Assembly: GCA_004154925.1 (NCBI GenBank)
Contig: QJNS01000143.1
Span: 62,001 to 126,000, forward strand
From: Monosporascus cannonballus
Taxonomy: Eukaryota > Ascomycota > Sordariomycetes > Xylariales
Length of the DNA: 64,000 bases
Direction: 5' to 3'
Translations under genes and position numbers: made by a program
The notes under the pieces: model-generated
Databases searched by the model: none
The model's input: the letters and a program-made list of their open reading frames with translations, nothing else
Told to the model about the DNA's origin: nothing
Part shown: positions 12,081-22,320 of the stretch, piece after piece
Position numbering within the stretch: the stretch's first letter is position 1
Layout of the letters: the number at the start of each line of letters is the position of its first letter

Positions 12081-13076
12081 GGGCTAAGCCCCAACCCAAT
12101 AGGCGAGGCGATGGCTCTGGTCATCGCCGGGGGCGACCCCGGGCTCTGGTTCTAGCATACCGGACGGACTCCAATCCCCAAACCGTGGCGCAAAAAGTTA
12201 CGGAGGGGTATCCCAGCGGGACCGTCCATACCGTAGTCGTCGATGTAGACTCCCAGCGCTCAATCAGAGAGACAGCTAGGCGTGTCAAGGACCTGACGGC
12301 CACACTAGACATCCTCATCAACAATTCCGGTATCAGCCTATCTAAGAAACAGTGGTCTCCGGATGGCATCGAGCTGATATTCGCGACGAGCCATCTTGGC
12401 CCCTTCCTCCTCGCTAGCTTTGCTTATTCCTGCTTTGACTCAGGAGGCTCAGTCGAGCCAACTAGATACTACTCGCATAGTCAATGGTTCGAGTTCTGCG
12501 CATTTTGTATTCCCGTTCCGCTTCATCAACTACAACTTTGACAGTAGGCCGCTAGCTACCGATGAGCAGTCCCGGCGAAATATGCCGAAACATCTGTATT
12601 AGAAGAATGATGGGTCCCAAGGTATGATTGCTTACGGCTCCAGAAAGACAGGCAATATCCTCCTATTCACTGTCGCACTAAATGACCAATTAGGTTCCAG
12701 GGTATCAGGAGCTTCGCAGTCGATCTGGGGGGTAAGTGAAGTATTCCCTTTCAAGACATACTTAATCGGACCAATGACATCCTTCCAGATCTCAAAACCA
12801 ACCTTGTCAGAGACGCCGGGTCTGGTCTCATTGAAGCAATCGAGGCAACTCCCGCTATCTCCTGGAAGTCGTGTGACCAAGGTTGCGCAACTTCGTTGGT
12901 GGCGGCTCTCGACCAAGGGCCTATCGGGTGTGAATGTCTGCGGGGTAGCCCCTAGATATGCAGAGTTGGGAGACGATCACGTAAAAGCACATGGTTTATA
13001 CTTGTCCGATTGCCGGAAAACACGACCAGCTAGATATTCATCAGATAAACCGAAGTGGCGGGTTTGTGGACTTTGA
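12081..13076 (+). pseudogene. Decayed short-chain dehydrogenase/reductase
   Basis: Successive pieces, in order but in different frames, match a classical fungal SDR of about 320 residues. From 12081 comes PIGEAMALVIAGGDPGL (the glycine-rich nucleotide-binding turn). After a one-base shift LVLAYRT leads into VVDVDSQRSIRETA and then LDILINNSG, the NNxG motif, near 12306-12335. After another shift near 12400 comes LIPALTQEAQSS...TTRIVNGSSSAHF (12420-12515), then DYNFD-like FINYNFDSRPL. From 12630 comes AYGSRKTGNILLFTVALN, the YxxxK-equivalent segment (YGSRK). GIRSFAVDLGG follows in a different frame, then DLKTNLVRDAG, TSLVAALDQG and finally GLYLSDC...PARYSSD (12985-13045). At least four frame changes and several stops break it. 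Decay is by small indels and scattered substitutions rather than RIP. Substrate unknown. Confidence 0.8.
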
Positions 13077-13267
13077 GCGACGGGCTTACCAACCAACCTG
13101 TTGGGTAGTATTAAGCTGTAGCATAGTAAGACAATTGATAGCAACACTCGGCATATGTCGCGGTCACTTTATTTCACCCCTACACAGTCTTGGTAGGTTC
13201 GCCCAGTTCGGCCATGAATAGCGAAGCCGAAAATGCAGTAAAATGTAACCGTATCACTTTCTCGACG

Positions 13268-14146
13268 TCAACCTGCTGAGCCACGAAGCACGATTGAGAA
13301 GTTGTTTCTGGATCGACCAGAGCGGATTTCGACCTTCTTGAACGCCGGAAAACCTGGTGCAGGATTGACTCGCCTAGTCCAAAGGTAATAGACGAGTTTT
13401 CGCGTGATCTTAACTCTTGCTTTTTTGTATCCTATCGCGTTCATGATAGATTCGAGATGGCCCTCGTCCATGTAACGTGAGTTGGTGATACATGGAGCTG
13501 GCAACACCAGGAATAAGCTGGGGAAGAATTCTTGCAGTTCGGGCTTCGGGGAAGCCACGCGCTCCGTCAGGAAGTTCAGCGTTCGGAGAAGCATATCACC
13601 TCTCCCGGAAGCATCCGGAACGAAGTTCAGAACCAGTGACAGGCTGATTATATCAAACCGCCCCGAGCCACTGACTGGTAAGGGTCTCTCCATGAAGTCT
13701 TGCTGCAGGATCCCATCACTTTGACTGTTCAAGTCGATCCTTTCCATATAAAACAGTCCACTCCTCGAGCACTCATTGGTGGTACTCAGGGCGCCAACCT
13801 CCAACATGCGCAGTCGATCGTGCGTCTGGGTGTCGAGATGGGATGTGACCGGTCGGAGCCACTCCATCAGAACTCGAGAGCTGTCACCCCCACGGTCACT
13901 ACGCTGGCCCTGGAGACTAGCTTGCTGATATTTCTCGATACCTCCCAACACGGCAATCTCGGCATCCACAGCAGCTGCGGCAATTCTGTCTCCTTTTGAT
14001 AGAGCCTGGGCCTTCCTCTTTTCCAAGACATGAAGAGAATTGATCAACGCCTTCGTAGCCTTTCGTGAGATAGATCTCGGTTTTTGCACGGTAGGCGGCC
14101 GACCTTGGGTCAGGCTCTTGACAGAACGTTTCTTTTTAGTAGCCAT
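13268..14146 (-). CDS. bmt2: 25S rRNA adenine-N1 methyltransferase Bmt2
   Basis: A 292-residue single-exon protein. After a basic nucleolar-type N-terminus (ATKKKRSVKSL) it carries the Bmt2/SAMTOR-like methyltransferase core: LEVGAL (115-120, SAM loop), IDLNS (137-141), QDFMERPLP (149-157) and FDIISLSLVLNFVP (164-177), followed by RGDMLLR. In yeast Bmt2 makes the m1A mark at position 2142 of 25S rRNA during large-subunit assembly. The ATG at 14146 begins a basic stretch that fits a nucleolar protein. Its gene runs divergently from that of ribosomal protein L25, with 413 bp between start codons. Length and motif spacing are normal. Confidence 0.92.
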   Translation of the reverse strand: MATKKKRSVKSLTQGRPPTVQKPRSISRKATKALINSLHVLEKRKAQALSKGDRIAAAAVDAEIAVLGGIEKYQQASLQGQRSDRGGDSSRVLMEWLRPVTSHLDTQTHDRLRMLEVGALSTTNECSRSGLFYMERIDLNSQSDGILQQDFMERPLPVSGSGRFDIISLSLVLNFVPDASGRGDMLLRTLNFLTERVASPKPELQEFFPSLFLVLPAPCITNSRYMDEGHLESIMNAIGYKKARVKITRKLVYYLWTRRVNPAPGFPAFKKVEIRSGRSRNNFSIVLRGSAG

Positions 14147-14559
14147 CCTCGCGGGACATGATTCAATTCAGGGAAGACGAGTAAAAGGACATTGCCGGCA
14201 GGTGGTGAACCGGGGATAGAAAACATGAAAGTTTATAAGGTGTATCGGAGTTGTGAGGTTACGAAGCTTGCCTACCCAGGCGAGCAATTATTTCAGTGAG
14301 TAGTAAGGCTCACTGTCTGAACACTGTGCATTGCGAATCTCTAGGGCGATTGTGGTCGATGCGCTTCCAAGATTGTTGGACGGAAAATCCTATCCACCGG
14401 ATTATCTCCTCCCGTCCCCACCTGCCCTAACCGAGTCAAATCGCACACCAAAAACTTTCCATCAGGGGATTTTATCACGATATTTCCCATTCCCGACAGC
14501 AACATCCGACCATCCGACCGTCAACGCCAAAAGCCGACAACGACAACGTCAACGACAAA
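14147..14559. promoter_or_regulatory. Shared 5' region of bmt2 and rpl25 (candidate bidirectional promoter)
   Basis: The 413 bp between the divergent start codons of bmt2 (-) and rpl25 (+) must contain both promoters and leaders. The rpl25 side ends in an A/C-rich leader of CAACG/GACAA words just before CAAAATGGC, a good fungal initiation context. I see no motif that I can assign to a named factor. Confidence 0.5.
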
Positions 14560-15333
14560 ATGGCCCCTCCCAAGGTTTCTACGAAAGGTACATGAGGCTC
14601 AATTACTCGTCAATTCTGCAAAGCAACAATTATGTCTCTCCCACGGACGGATTTGCTCTCGCGAGCAGATTTTGGATGATGCATCAAGCTGCAGCAGATT
14701 TTGCGAGTTCTGATCCGGCGTGATGACCAGAGCGATTGCTGATGCGTATATCTGAACACAGGCGGCGCTAAGCCCAAGGGCCTCAAGCAAGCGAATGCTG
14801 CTGCTAAGGCTGTCCTCAAGGGTGTAGGTCGCCGGCTCTCTCGACACCGTACTGCTCGCCTCGTAGACGGCCGCTAATATGCACCAGGACAACCCGAACG
14901 CCAAGCGCAAGGTCAGGACCACGACCAGCTTCCACCGGCCCAAGACCCTCCAGCTGGCGCGTAACCCCAAGTACCTGCGCAAGTCGATCCCCCACGCGCC
15001 CCGCCTCGACGAGCACAAGATCATCATCCACCCTCTCAACACCGAGAGCGCGATGAAGAAGATCGAGGAGAACAACACCCTAGTCTTCCTGGTCGACATC
15101 CGAGCGAACAAGGCCCAGATCAAGCAGGCCCTGAAGAAGCTCTACCAGATCGACGTTGTCAAGATCAACACCCTCATCCGGTGAGTAATACAGAGACTGA
15201 GACCTCGAATGTTGGGGCTAGTTTTTACTGATATCTCGTGTGAAGACCCGACGGCACCAAGAAGGCCTACGCCCGCCTGACCCCCGACGTCGACGCGTTG
15301 GACATTGCTGCTACCAAGCTCTCTCTCGTCTAG
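14560..15333 (+). CDS. rpl25: 60S ribosomal protein uL23 (L25)
   Basis: Four exons, 14560-14587, 14762-14823, 14888-15180 and 15246-15333, give 156 residues. They read MAPPKVSTK, then [10 protein letters not shown]...AVLKG, then [31 protein letters not shown] and [20 protein letters not shown], and finish in [30 protein letters not shown]. This is the eukaryotic uL23 family, which binds 25S rRNA domain III beside the exit tunnel and docks SRP and nascent-chain factors. The 64-nt intron 14824-14887 is required because the frame meets a TAA at 14875-14877; it has GTAGGT...CAG ends and a GCTAAT branch-like site. Exon 3 ends at CG/gtgagt and resumes at A for the Arg-Pro-Asp junction. Multiple early introns are typical of fungal ribosomal-protein genes. 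Confidence 0.95.
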
Positions 15334-15702
15334 GGCGGAAATAGGATGATTGTGATGGGTCGCTCGGCAATTTGGTTGCTCGCAGATGCACAACAGGCAC
15401 TGATCGAGCCGGACGGAGGTTGCATTAAGTACGGCGTTAGTTAGGGACAGGCTCATGAGGCCAATGGAAAATGAATTGATATCTGCCGCCCTTGCCGAAT
15501 TGACCTAAAAAAAAAGAGTGTCTTCTGCACTCCTTTCTACTCCTGATAGTGGTGATGACTCCATGACCGCCTCCATGTGTCCATGGTTCCCTTGTAGGGT
15601 CTTTCATGATACCATCCTGCTGCGAAGCGCAGGCAGCCAGCGTAATTCTACATGCGCAACCAGTGTCGGTAACTTATAAATCGGATACGCTAGGAAAGGA
15701 GC
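15334..15702. other. Convergent 3' intergenic region (rpl25 / tim8)
   Basis: The 3' flanks of rpl25 (+) and tim8 (-) meet here. There is an A-run at about 15506-15516. No gene is seen; open frames here are antisense shadows of rpl25. Confidence 0.5.
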
Positions 15703-16196
15703 CTAGCCCTGGCGCATGTTCTGCAGCTGCTTCATCGTCAACGAGCTGACGTCTATGAACCGGTCCGCGCAGTTCGTCATGCAGCCCTCCTCGGTCCTGT
15801 CCAGCTTCCCGCCCTTGATCGCGCCCGTGATGCACTTCTTGAAGCACATGTCCGTCAGGGAGTGGACCGCTGCGGGAGTTGAACCAAGCGTTAGCATCCA
15901 TCGGGCCCCAACTTATACGTACATTACATATATGTGCATGCGGCTCAACGAGGTTTCCATGGCGCAGAGGAGAGGAAGCTTTCCATGTCCGTCCCGTTCT
16001 GGACCCAGGGGCGGGAGGGGGTTCCTGCATGGGGGGGAATTGTGATGTTAGGTGCCGGGGAGAGAGGTCTGATAAGTTACGTACTGGCTTGCACGCGCGC
16101 CTTCTGGTTCTCGTTGGCGAGGAACTGCCGCAGCTCATTCTTGTCCTTGTCGTTGAGCTGCTGCAGGTCGAAGTCGTTGAGCGAGGAGGCGTCCAT
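15703..16196 (-). CDS. tim8: Mitochondrial intermembrane-space chaperone Tim8
   Basis: Two exons on the minus strand, 16196-16085 and 15869-15703, encode 92 residues. Exon 1 gives MDASSLNDFDLQQLNDKDKN and ELRQFLANENQKARVQA; exon 2 gives VHSLTDMCFKKC through DRTEEGCMTNCADRF to LTMKQLQNMRQG. The twin CX3C signature of small Tims is C46-X3-C50, 16 residues, then C67-X3-C71. Tim8 pairs with Tim13 as a hexamer that escorts hydrophobic carrier precursors such as Tim23 across the intermembrane space. The 215-nt intron has GTACGT at its 5' end and GCAG at its 3' end and splits a Thr codon. A (GAA)8 tract lies just upstream of the ATG. Length and cysteine spacing are normal. Confidence 0.92.
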
Positions 16197-16201
16197 TTTT
16201 T

Positions 16202-16225
16202 TTCTTCTTCTTCTTCTTCTTCTTC
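16202..16225 (-). repeat. (GAA)8 / (TTC)8 microsatellite in the tim8 leader
   Basis: Eight perfect TTC units on the plus strand, read as GAA in the direction of tim8. The tract ends six bases before the tim8 start codon and so probably lies in the mRNA leader. Repeat length may vary between strains. Confidence 0.85.
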
Positions 16226-17004
16226 TCGGGGCGCTGTATACTACCGACAACCGTGGTTTGTATGCCGGAGCGATTGGGCTAGCGGCGGCGGCTCTCGGAG
16301 AACGAGGTAGGCGGTCGTCGCACGGGTTCCTATCGCCGATTTTGCTTAATGGTGAGGACGACGATCATGGAGCCCGGCGGGAATTGGAGTGCGTAAATTT
16401 CAGAGCTGCTTTTATCTTATCAGCGGCGCGGCAAGGTAAGATTCGGTACCGGAGCGGGCAAGCCTCGGGAGGTCCGTGCCCGTCCCGTACAGCGGCACCG
16501 GCAACAGCTTACGACAGGAAGGAAGGCTTGCGATACTGCGATCTTGATGGCAACGGACGGATTATACCCCTATGTCTATATCACTACCAAAATTCGTCTT
16601 GGTTTGACATCTAAAGAGATATGGGGTAAAGGAGAGTGGACCGTCCCATGTTAAAAGTCGCTCCTTTCTTGGCTATACGGGCAACTGATCCCTAGGCTGT
16701 AACCATGCCTATGGTGTTCATTCTGCGTTTTCTAGGTAGAACCTCTTTTTTTTATTATTTTTATTTTTTAGTTTTTTTTTTTTTTTTCGCTTGGACTATT
16801 TCTCGCTATAAGGCCATTCAGAGCAAGCAATCCGGGGCCCCATGGAGCGGCCCCCGAAGTCCAGGTTAGATAGTCGTCAAGGAATACGTTTCAGTATGCC
16901 ACAGCCATGCTAGACGGAGCCGGGTTTTCTCATCTACAGATACTGTAAATGAACAGTCCTAAGTCGAACATAGACCAATTTGCTCCTATTATCTTATTCT
17001 TGCC
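16226..17004. other. Intergenic region between tim8 and the dehydrogenase, with a T-rich tract
   Basis: No gene is visible. It holds the tim8 promoter region (minus strand). A T-rich tract at 16745-16787 is broken only by a few A and G bases. Sequence next to 17004 is the 3' flank of the minus-strand dehydrogenase gene. Confidence 0.5.
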
Positions 17005-18642
17005 CTATATATACTTATACGGGTTCATGATGCCCTTCGGGTCGTACAAGTTCTTGATCTGCTTCATCAAGCCGATCTTGGTCGCGCTCTGGCTATAGCC
17101 GATGTAGTTCTTCTTCGCCAGCCCCAGCCCGTGCTCAGCGCTTATGCTGCCGTCGACGCTGGCGATCCACTCGTACACGAACGGCTCCAGCACCTCCTCG
17201 ACCTGCTTGTCGTACCTCCGGACGGCGACGTTGAGGTGCAGGTTTGCGTCTCCCATGTGCCCGTAGCCCACCACGTCGATGACGGGGAACTCGTCCGTCT
17301 CGCCCTTGAGCCCGGCGTCCTCGATCCTTTGCCTCGTGTCGTCCACGAGCCTGTAGAGATCCTTCAGGGGGATCGAGACATCGTACTTGTAGACGCCTCC
17401 CCCGTGGCCCACGCATTCCGGTACAGCCTCTCTCTGGCTCCATAACGCCTTGAGCTGGGTCTCGTCTTGGGCCAAGACGCCGTCCGCCACGATCTCCTTC
17501 TCCATGACGCCCTCGAGGAACTGCGCCAGCTTCTCGCTGTCGTGGTCCGAGTTGGAACCGCTCGTCTCGATCAGGCAGTAGAATGGATACTCCCCGTCGA
17601 GGGGACGCTTGTTGTCTCGCACCTTGTGGACCAAAGCCTGGCTCCCGTTATCCATCATTTCGAACGCAGACAGGATCTCTCCGAGTTGGATCTTGGCCTC
17701 TCTGAACGCCTGCAGGAGCTTCTCGTAGGATTCGACCCCCAGGAAGGCGACGTTGACGGCCTTCGATCTCTGTGGGCAGTGTATCGATACGGCAGTGATC
17801 ATGCCGATTGTACCCTCCCCACCTATAAAGAGTTGCTTCAGGTCGTATCCCGTGTTGTCTTTCCTCAACTTACCGAGGTCATTGAGAATGGTCCCGTCGG
17901 GGAGAACGGCTTCGATACCGAGGACGCTACCGTGCAAGCTGCCGTACCGCAGCAGTCGGAGACCGCCGGCGTTGGTTGCCACGTTGCCGCCAACGTGACA
18001 AGAACCCTTCGCCCCCAGGTCGAGGGGGAAGATATAACCCTTCTCGGCCAAAAACTGGTCCGCAACCTCCAGCACCACGCCAGCGTCGACGACCAAGACG
18101 CCACTCACGTCGTCGAAGGAGCGTATTCGGTTCATGCGGCTGGTGTTGATGACGATCTCGTCGAAGACCGGCACCGAGCCCCCGACAAGGCCCGTATTTC
18201 CGCCTTGTGGCACCACCGCGAGCATGTTGTCGCTGCAGTATTTCAGGATCTTGCTAACCTCCTCGGTGGACCCCGGCTTGAGCACGAGCTTGCAGTGCCC
18301 GCGGTACTTCCGCATCCAATCACCGTTGTAAGGCTCCATGTCTTCGGCGGAAACCTCCTTGTTCACGCCGTCGATGACAGCGGAGCCTTTGCCGAGGAGC
18401 TCCTTGAAATATGCGACATGCTCGCTGGTGATCTCGGAGAACTTGGGGTCGCGGCTGAGTTCGGGGTAGCTGTCGGTCGTGAACTTGGCTTTACGGGCAG
18501 ATGTGTCGCGGATGCGCCTTGACGGCGTGCTCGACATGCGGCGCACGGCGAGCGACGCCGGGCTAGAGGCAGTAGCGGCGGGCCTGAGCAGCTTCGGCGT
18601 CGCTGCCCGGATGGCCGGCGCCAGCCTCGACCTGCATGCCAT
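17005..18642 (-). CDS. dld2: Mitochondrial D-2-hydroxyglutarate/D-lactate dehydrogenase (FAD, Dld2/D2HGDH type)
   Basis: A 545-residue intronless protein. The frame is open further upstream but has no other ATG, so the start is 18642. An Arg/Ser/Ala-rich presequence ([19 protein letters not shown]...VRRMSS) predicts import into mitochondria. The PCMH-type FAD domain shows [36 protein letters not shown] and [20 protein letters not shown]. The C-terminal domain carries [14 protein letters not shown] and the SAEHGLG motif near the end, both diagnostic for the family. It oxidises D-2-hydroxy acids (D-2-hydroxyglutarate, D-lactate) with FAD and passes electrons to the respiratory chain or another acceptor. 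D2HGDH/Dld2 is favoured over the cytochrome-linked Dld1 type by the overall pattern, but the substrate is not proven by sequence. Full length. Confidence 0.92.
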   Translation of the reverse strand: MACRSRLAPAIRAATPKLLRPAATASSPASLAVRRMSSTPSRRIRDTSARKAKFTTDSYPELSRDPKFSEITSEHVAYFKELLGKGSAVIDGVNKEVSAEDMEPYNGDWMRKYRGHCKLVLKPGSTEEVSKILKYCSDNMLAVVPQGGNTGLVGGSVPVFDEIVINTSRMNRIRSFDDVSGVLVVDAGVVLEVADQFLAEKGYIFPLDLGAKGSCHVGGNVATNAGGLRLLRYGSLHGSVLGIEAVLPDGTILNDLGKLRKDNTGYDLKQLFIGGEGTIGMITAVSIHCPQRSKAVNVAFLGVESYEKLLQAFREAKIQLGEILSAFEMMDNGSQALVHKVRDNKRPLDGEYPFYCLIETSGSNSDHDSEKLAQFLEGVMEKEIVADGVLAQDETQLKALWSQREAVPECVGHGGGVYKYDVSIPLKDLYRLVDDTRQRIEDAGLKGETDEFPVIDVVGYGHMGDANLHLNVAVRRYDKQVEEVLEPFVYEWIASVDGSISAEHGLGLAKKNYIGYSQSATKIGLMKQIKNLYDPKGIMNPYKYI

Positions 18643-19961
18643 GTCGCGGCGCAAGAGGATCCAGTCGTACGAGAGAGAGCAACACGACGAGATTAAACTG
18701 CAGCTAACAGCCACTCACTCCTCGTGGGGCGTTCGAGAGAAGCAATAGAAGGAATCCCAGTCTTCGTAAGGGAGAGGAAAGATTTAAGAGTCTCTCTCTC
18801 TCTCTCTTCAGCTTCCTGTGAACCTGTGAACGTCGCAAAAGATTTGAAATCCGTAGCGAAGTTCGGAGGCTTGGCTTGGCCGTCCAATTGAGTTCGTAAG
18901 AGATACAGGTGCAGTGCGTAGGGGAGCGCTAATTGTACCGGACTGTACCCACACAGCACTCGGCCTCCTCCGTGATCCACTTACAACACAACCCTCCGTA
19001 ACATCGTCGCAGAAGGGCGTCCGCACTTCCGGGCTTGTAAGTGGCGTCCCTACATATGTGCGTAGGCATTCGTCATTACGACGGTTGTGGTGACTTTCCC
19101 GATATAACTGAATCGTCATAATATGCACTTCTCTCTGATCCCGACGGGGATAAAGGCAATGCGCTCAACCTGTATACTGTCCTCGCTAAGAAGAACTTAA
19201 CATTCACGAATCTGTAATACTCGCTGAGCGGTCGAAACTATACTCATGAACTGGCAGATGGATTCGGCTTGACCTTATGGGGTGAGAATATGGGGTGTAC
19301 GATGTTGCTTTTCTTTCTGGCTATACTGTCTTTGCGAGCCCCTGTCCCACCACCATTCCTACCTAGGTAAGAAAAAAAAAGTGTAGGTAGACGTAGGATG
19401 GACATTATACATCGAGTCCGTAATGTTAGAGCCAGTGTTGTCTTTATCTGCTGTGGAATTGTATTATGGTCATTGGATGCATCGGACTGGTCAGTGGTCA
19501 CTATGCATATCGATACTCGCCATCGTTTTCAAAGTCAGTCTTACAACAAACGACAGCTAGCATGCATTAAGGATACATACATATAAGGAGAAGTAAAATT
19601 GGTTCTCTTTCTCTGGAGACGTTTTTCGAGGTGACAAGTTGCCGCTCGGAGGTCCGTAATACTCCCAATATGGAGAATTCCTTCTCATCTTGAATCAAAT
19701 TATCGCGCTCCCCGGTTGTGACTAAGCAGTACTGTCCACCTTAGGCGTTATATCTACTGTAGATGGCCCCCAAAACCCCCCTACTCCAGACTCGGATGAA
19801 AGGTAAAAACCGTTATAGTCTGCGTATCACCTGTTAATTATGGCGACCATAAGCCGGGATCGTCCGCCTATGGGTGATTCCTCCAGCCGTGCACCGTATG
19901 CACTCAACAATCATGGGCCGTGGTCTTCGCTAACGTCGAGCCTCATAACCCGTGGACTCAG
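18643..19961. other. 5' region of the dehydrogenase gene and gene-free DNA
   Basis: Contains the dehydrogenase promoter and leader (minus strand), including a (TC)n microsatellite at 18791-18807. No other gene is supported. An A-run lies at about 19372-19380. Confidence 0.45.
18791..18807. repeat. (TC)8 microsatellite
   Basis: Uninterrupted TC dinucleotides about 150 bp upstream of the dehydrogenase start codon; in the direction of that gene it reads as a GA tract. It may lie in the promoter or leader. Confidence 0.8.
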
Positions 19962-20488
19962 TCACCAGCCTTTCTCGTTGATGTTATCCTGCTTGCGTGC
20001 CTCGATGCATGTCTGTCTGAATGCGAGCACGACCATGTAGGTCCTAGCAGCAACGACGTCCTGGTACGTATTCACGGCTGCCCGCCGCCCTGGAGGGCTC
20101 GATTCGGTTTTTGCGTCTTGTGGGAGATGAGACCGTGCGAGTTTCAAGAGGTCGAGCTCCGCGAGATCGATCGCTACCGGATGGAGCTTGTCAACAATGG
20201 CATCATTAGGCCCTTTACATCTGTCCAACAATGTCTGCGGCAGGGTATACACCAAGCATTGAGAGTGTGACTAATTAAGAATGTAATAACTTATAATTGT
20301 TGGATAAGATTTAACTCCAACCAGTGCCACAAGGCTGCTACCTCGTCACCATTTTGGTGGTGGCCAGCCATAAAGATCTGTAGCCTTGACTTCAGTGCTT
20401 CCAAGGGTTCTACAGACCAGTGGCCAAAATGGGCCGGATAATGCTTCGGTGGAGCCTGGATTGGATGGATTCCGCTGGCGTTAGTCAA
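19962..20488 (-). pseudogene. Possible relic of an unidentified gene
   Basis: Two minus-strand frames follow each other. 20488-20291 reads like compact globular coding sequence (for example HPIQAPPKHYPAHFGHWSVE and GDEVAALWHWLELNL). 20255-19962 contains LPQTLLDRCKGPNDAIVDK and DLAELDLLKLARSHLPQDA. They could be parts of one broken gene, but I recognise no family, and they could also be chance frames. Confidence 0.2.
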
Positions 20489-21722
20489 GGGAACAAAGAT
20501 GGGTGACGGTCCATTGGAGAAGCCAAGATACAGAACCAGTACTAGAGAGCGGCGGGTGTAGTGTAATGCCTCTGCGGTGATATGTTCTATGACCCCGAAT
20601 TACTGCAGGAATAGGGAATTTTCACTAATCGGGGTGAAGCGATTGGAGAACAGAAGGGTCGAGTGCTTGAAGCGATGCTACCTGACCCCTACATTTGGCC
20701 GTAATGCCCAGTAACCCAGTTTAGATTTTGATAATTCTGCTACCAAGAGAACCTCACTCGATGTGTCCGGATGCGCTCCACCAGAAGGAACGCGTAGGAG
20801 TGCGACTCATGGAGTCCCTATGATCGAATCAGCCAATGTCAGATTCATCCAGTAACCTATAGCCAGTTGCCGATTTGTCATGCTAGATGTTGTATTTTTA
20901 TCCGGTTCAACCATTTATGCCGTATTCTTAAAACTCAGCGTAATCATAGTCTGATATAATTTGTCCATCCTCGGGATAAGTATGGATCTTGCCTCAGTTC
21001 GGCCAGTGACGCCGTACAATTCTCGCATGTTGGTACATGGTTCCCGTTTTGTGCGTTTCGCCCACGAACTAACATTCTTCTCCTATACTACCTTCTATGG
21101 CTACGGAGATATAATCTGGGCCGGGGACCCGACCTGGGCATTCTCGTAGGTCCCAAAGGGATAATGGAAACAACCACGACCGCCCCAGACATTTTCGACC
21201 CTGTCATAATTCCCTGTTAGCCTGTGTTGGTGTCCGCCGTGCTCGCACCAATGCGTGAGGGCACTCCCACGTTCACGCGAGTGCCCAAAGACACTTGTTG
21301 CGTATCATCCCGTTCTCATTTCGCTAATCATCAAAGTGACAGACGAGGCCTAGCATTTTGCACCTTCACTATAAGTCCTCCAGATACCTATCTGAGTCCC
21401 TGGGATTTGGAGTCCAGTTTACAATCTGCATGTGAAGTAATCCGGGAGGTTGGACCGAAACCCGATCCACTTGCCGTTTTCGTGCTTATGACGGAGTGTG
21501 ATTGGTTGAGTTGGAGTAAAATGGGGGCGGTTGCTACGAGAGATGTTTTTCTAGATCTTCAGGTGCTCATCCAAAAATGGTGTATTGGATTGCCCAGAAT
21601 TCACGGCCCTTCGTCCTACTGGTTTCTCCATACCGGGAAATTAAAATAACTAACGGGAGGTTAAGGCTGGGCCATCAGACGCTCGATGTAGGTTCGATTC
21701 CTGTTGGGTTGGCAAATAGTCC
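20489..21722. other. Gene-free stretch
   Basis: No recognised coding content. A 141-codon plus-strand frame (21224-21649) has no motif that I know. Near 21690 a TTCGATT loop flanked by GTAGG/CCTGT looks like a tRNA T-arm, but no cloverleaf closes around it. Confidence 0.4.
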
Positions 21723-21857
21723 GTGTTCCCATGCGGTTGGACGCAGATTGCAATGCCTCTGCAAGGATCGTACCCGGAGGATGTCGTAATTCGATGGCCC
21801 GCCTTCTATGTGATGCACCTTGCAGATGCCTGTTGTCCATGTCCATATCCCTGTCGT

Positions 21858-22320
21858 CAGCACTCATACGAGCTTGACATGCACATCTTTGAATACGTAT
21901 CCCGCCCGATCTTTTCGGTTGTCGGCGCTTCGATACTCGCCTGGTGGGCCGCGTTGATCATTCTCGCCCCCCAAGACGCGCCTCGACGGTCTAGGCGCGA
22001 GGTCGAACTCATAGACGTTCTTCTCACTATGGGTCGTTTCCATGTCACCTCGTGGTCTCGGAAAACCGCGATCCTGCTCACCTACCTCGTCTTGGGGTTG
22101 CTACAGGCTGCCGAGGGGTTCTGGGTCGCCGTAGCGGGGTGGCGGTGGACTACGAAGGACTTAAGTCTATGGCCGGCCTGGTCAGACACGTCCATTTGGC
22201 TTCGGGGGAGTGGGGGGCTTGTACTCTTTGCCGGCGGCGGTCTTGCTGTGCGGTGCGATGGCCGCTCTTGCGCTGGTGGGGGATGGCGTTGATATTCCAA
22301 GTGGCATTCACTAGCGAGGT
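21858..22320 (+). pseudogene. Possible remnant of a multi-pass membrane protein
   Basis: One frame reads through two hydrophobic helices, RPIFSVVGASILAWWAALII and AILLTYLVLGLLQAAEGFWV, separated by a charged loop (RRSRREVELIDVLL). About 90 bases later another frame continues in similar style (GLYSLPAAVLLCGAMAALAL, 22219-22278) before a stop. This suggests a broken transporter-like or other integral membrane protein. I cannot assign a family. A chance run of hydrophobic codons is possible. Confidence 0.3.

Noticed and set aside
17131..18522. Long plus-strand frames opposite the dehydrogenase (up to 351 codons)
   Set aside because: They are antisense shadows of a GC-rich coding sequence; the minus strand carries all family motifs.
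21640..21720. Possible tRNA around a TTCGATT T-loop (GTAGG/CCTGT stem)
   Set aside because: No acceptor or anticodon stem of proper length closes; only the T-arm resembles a tRNA.
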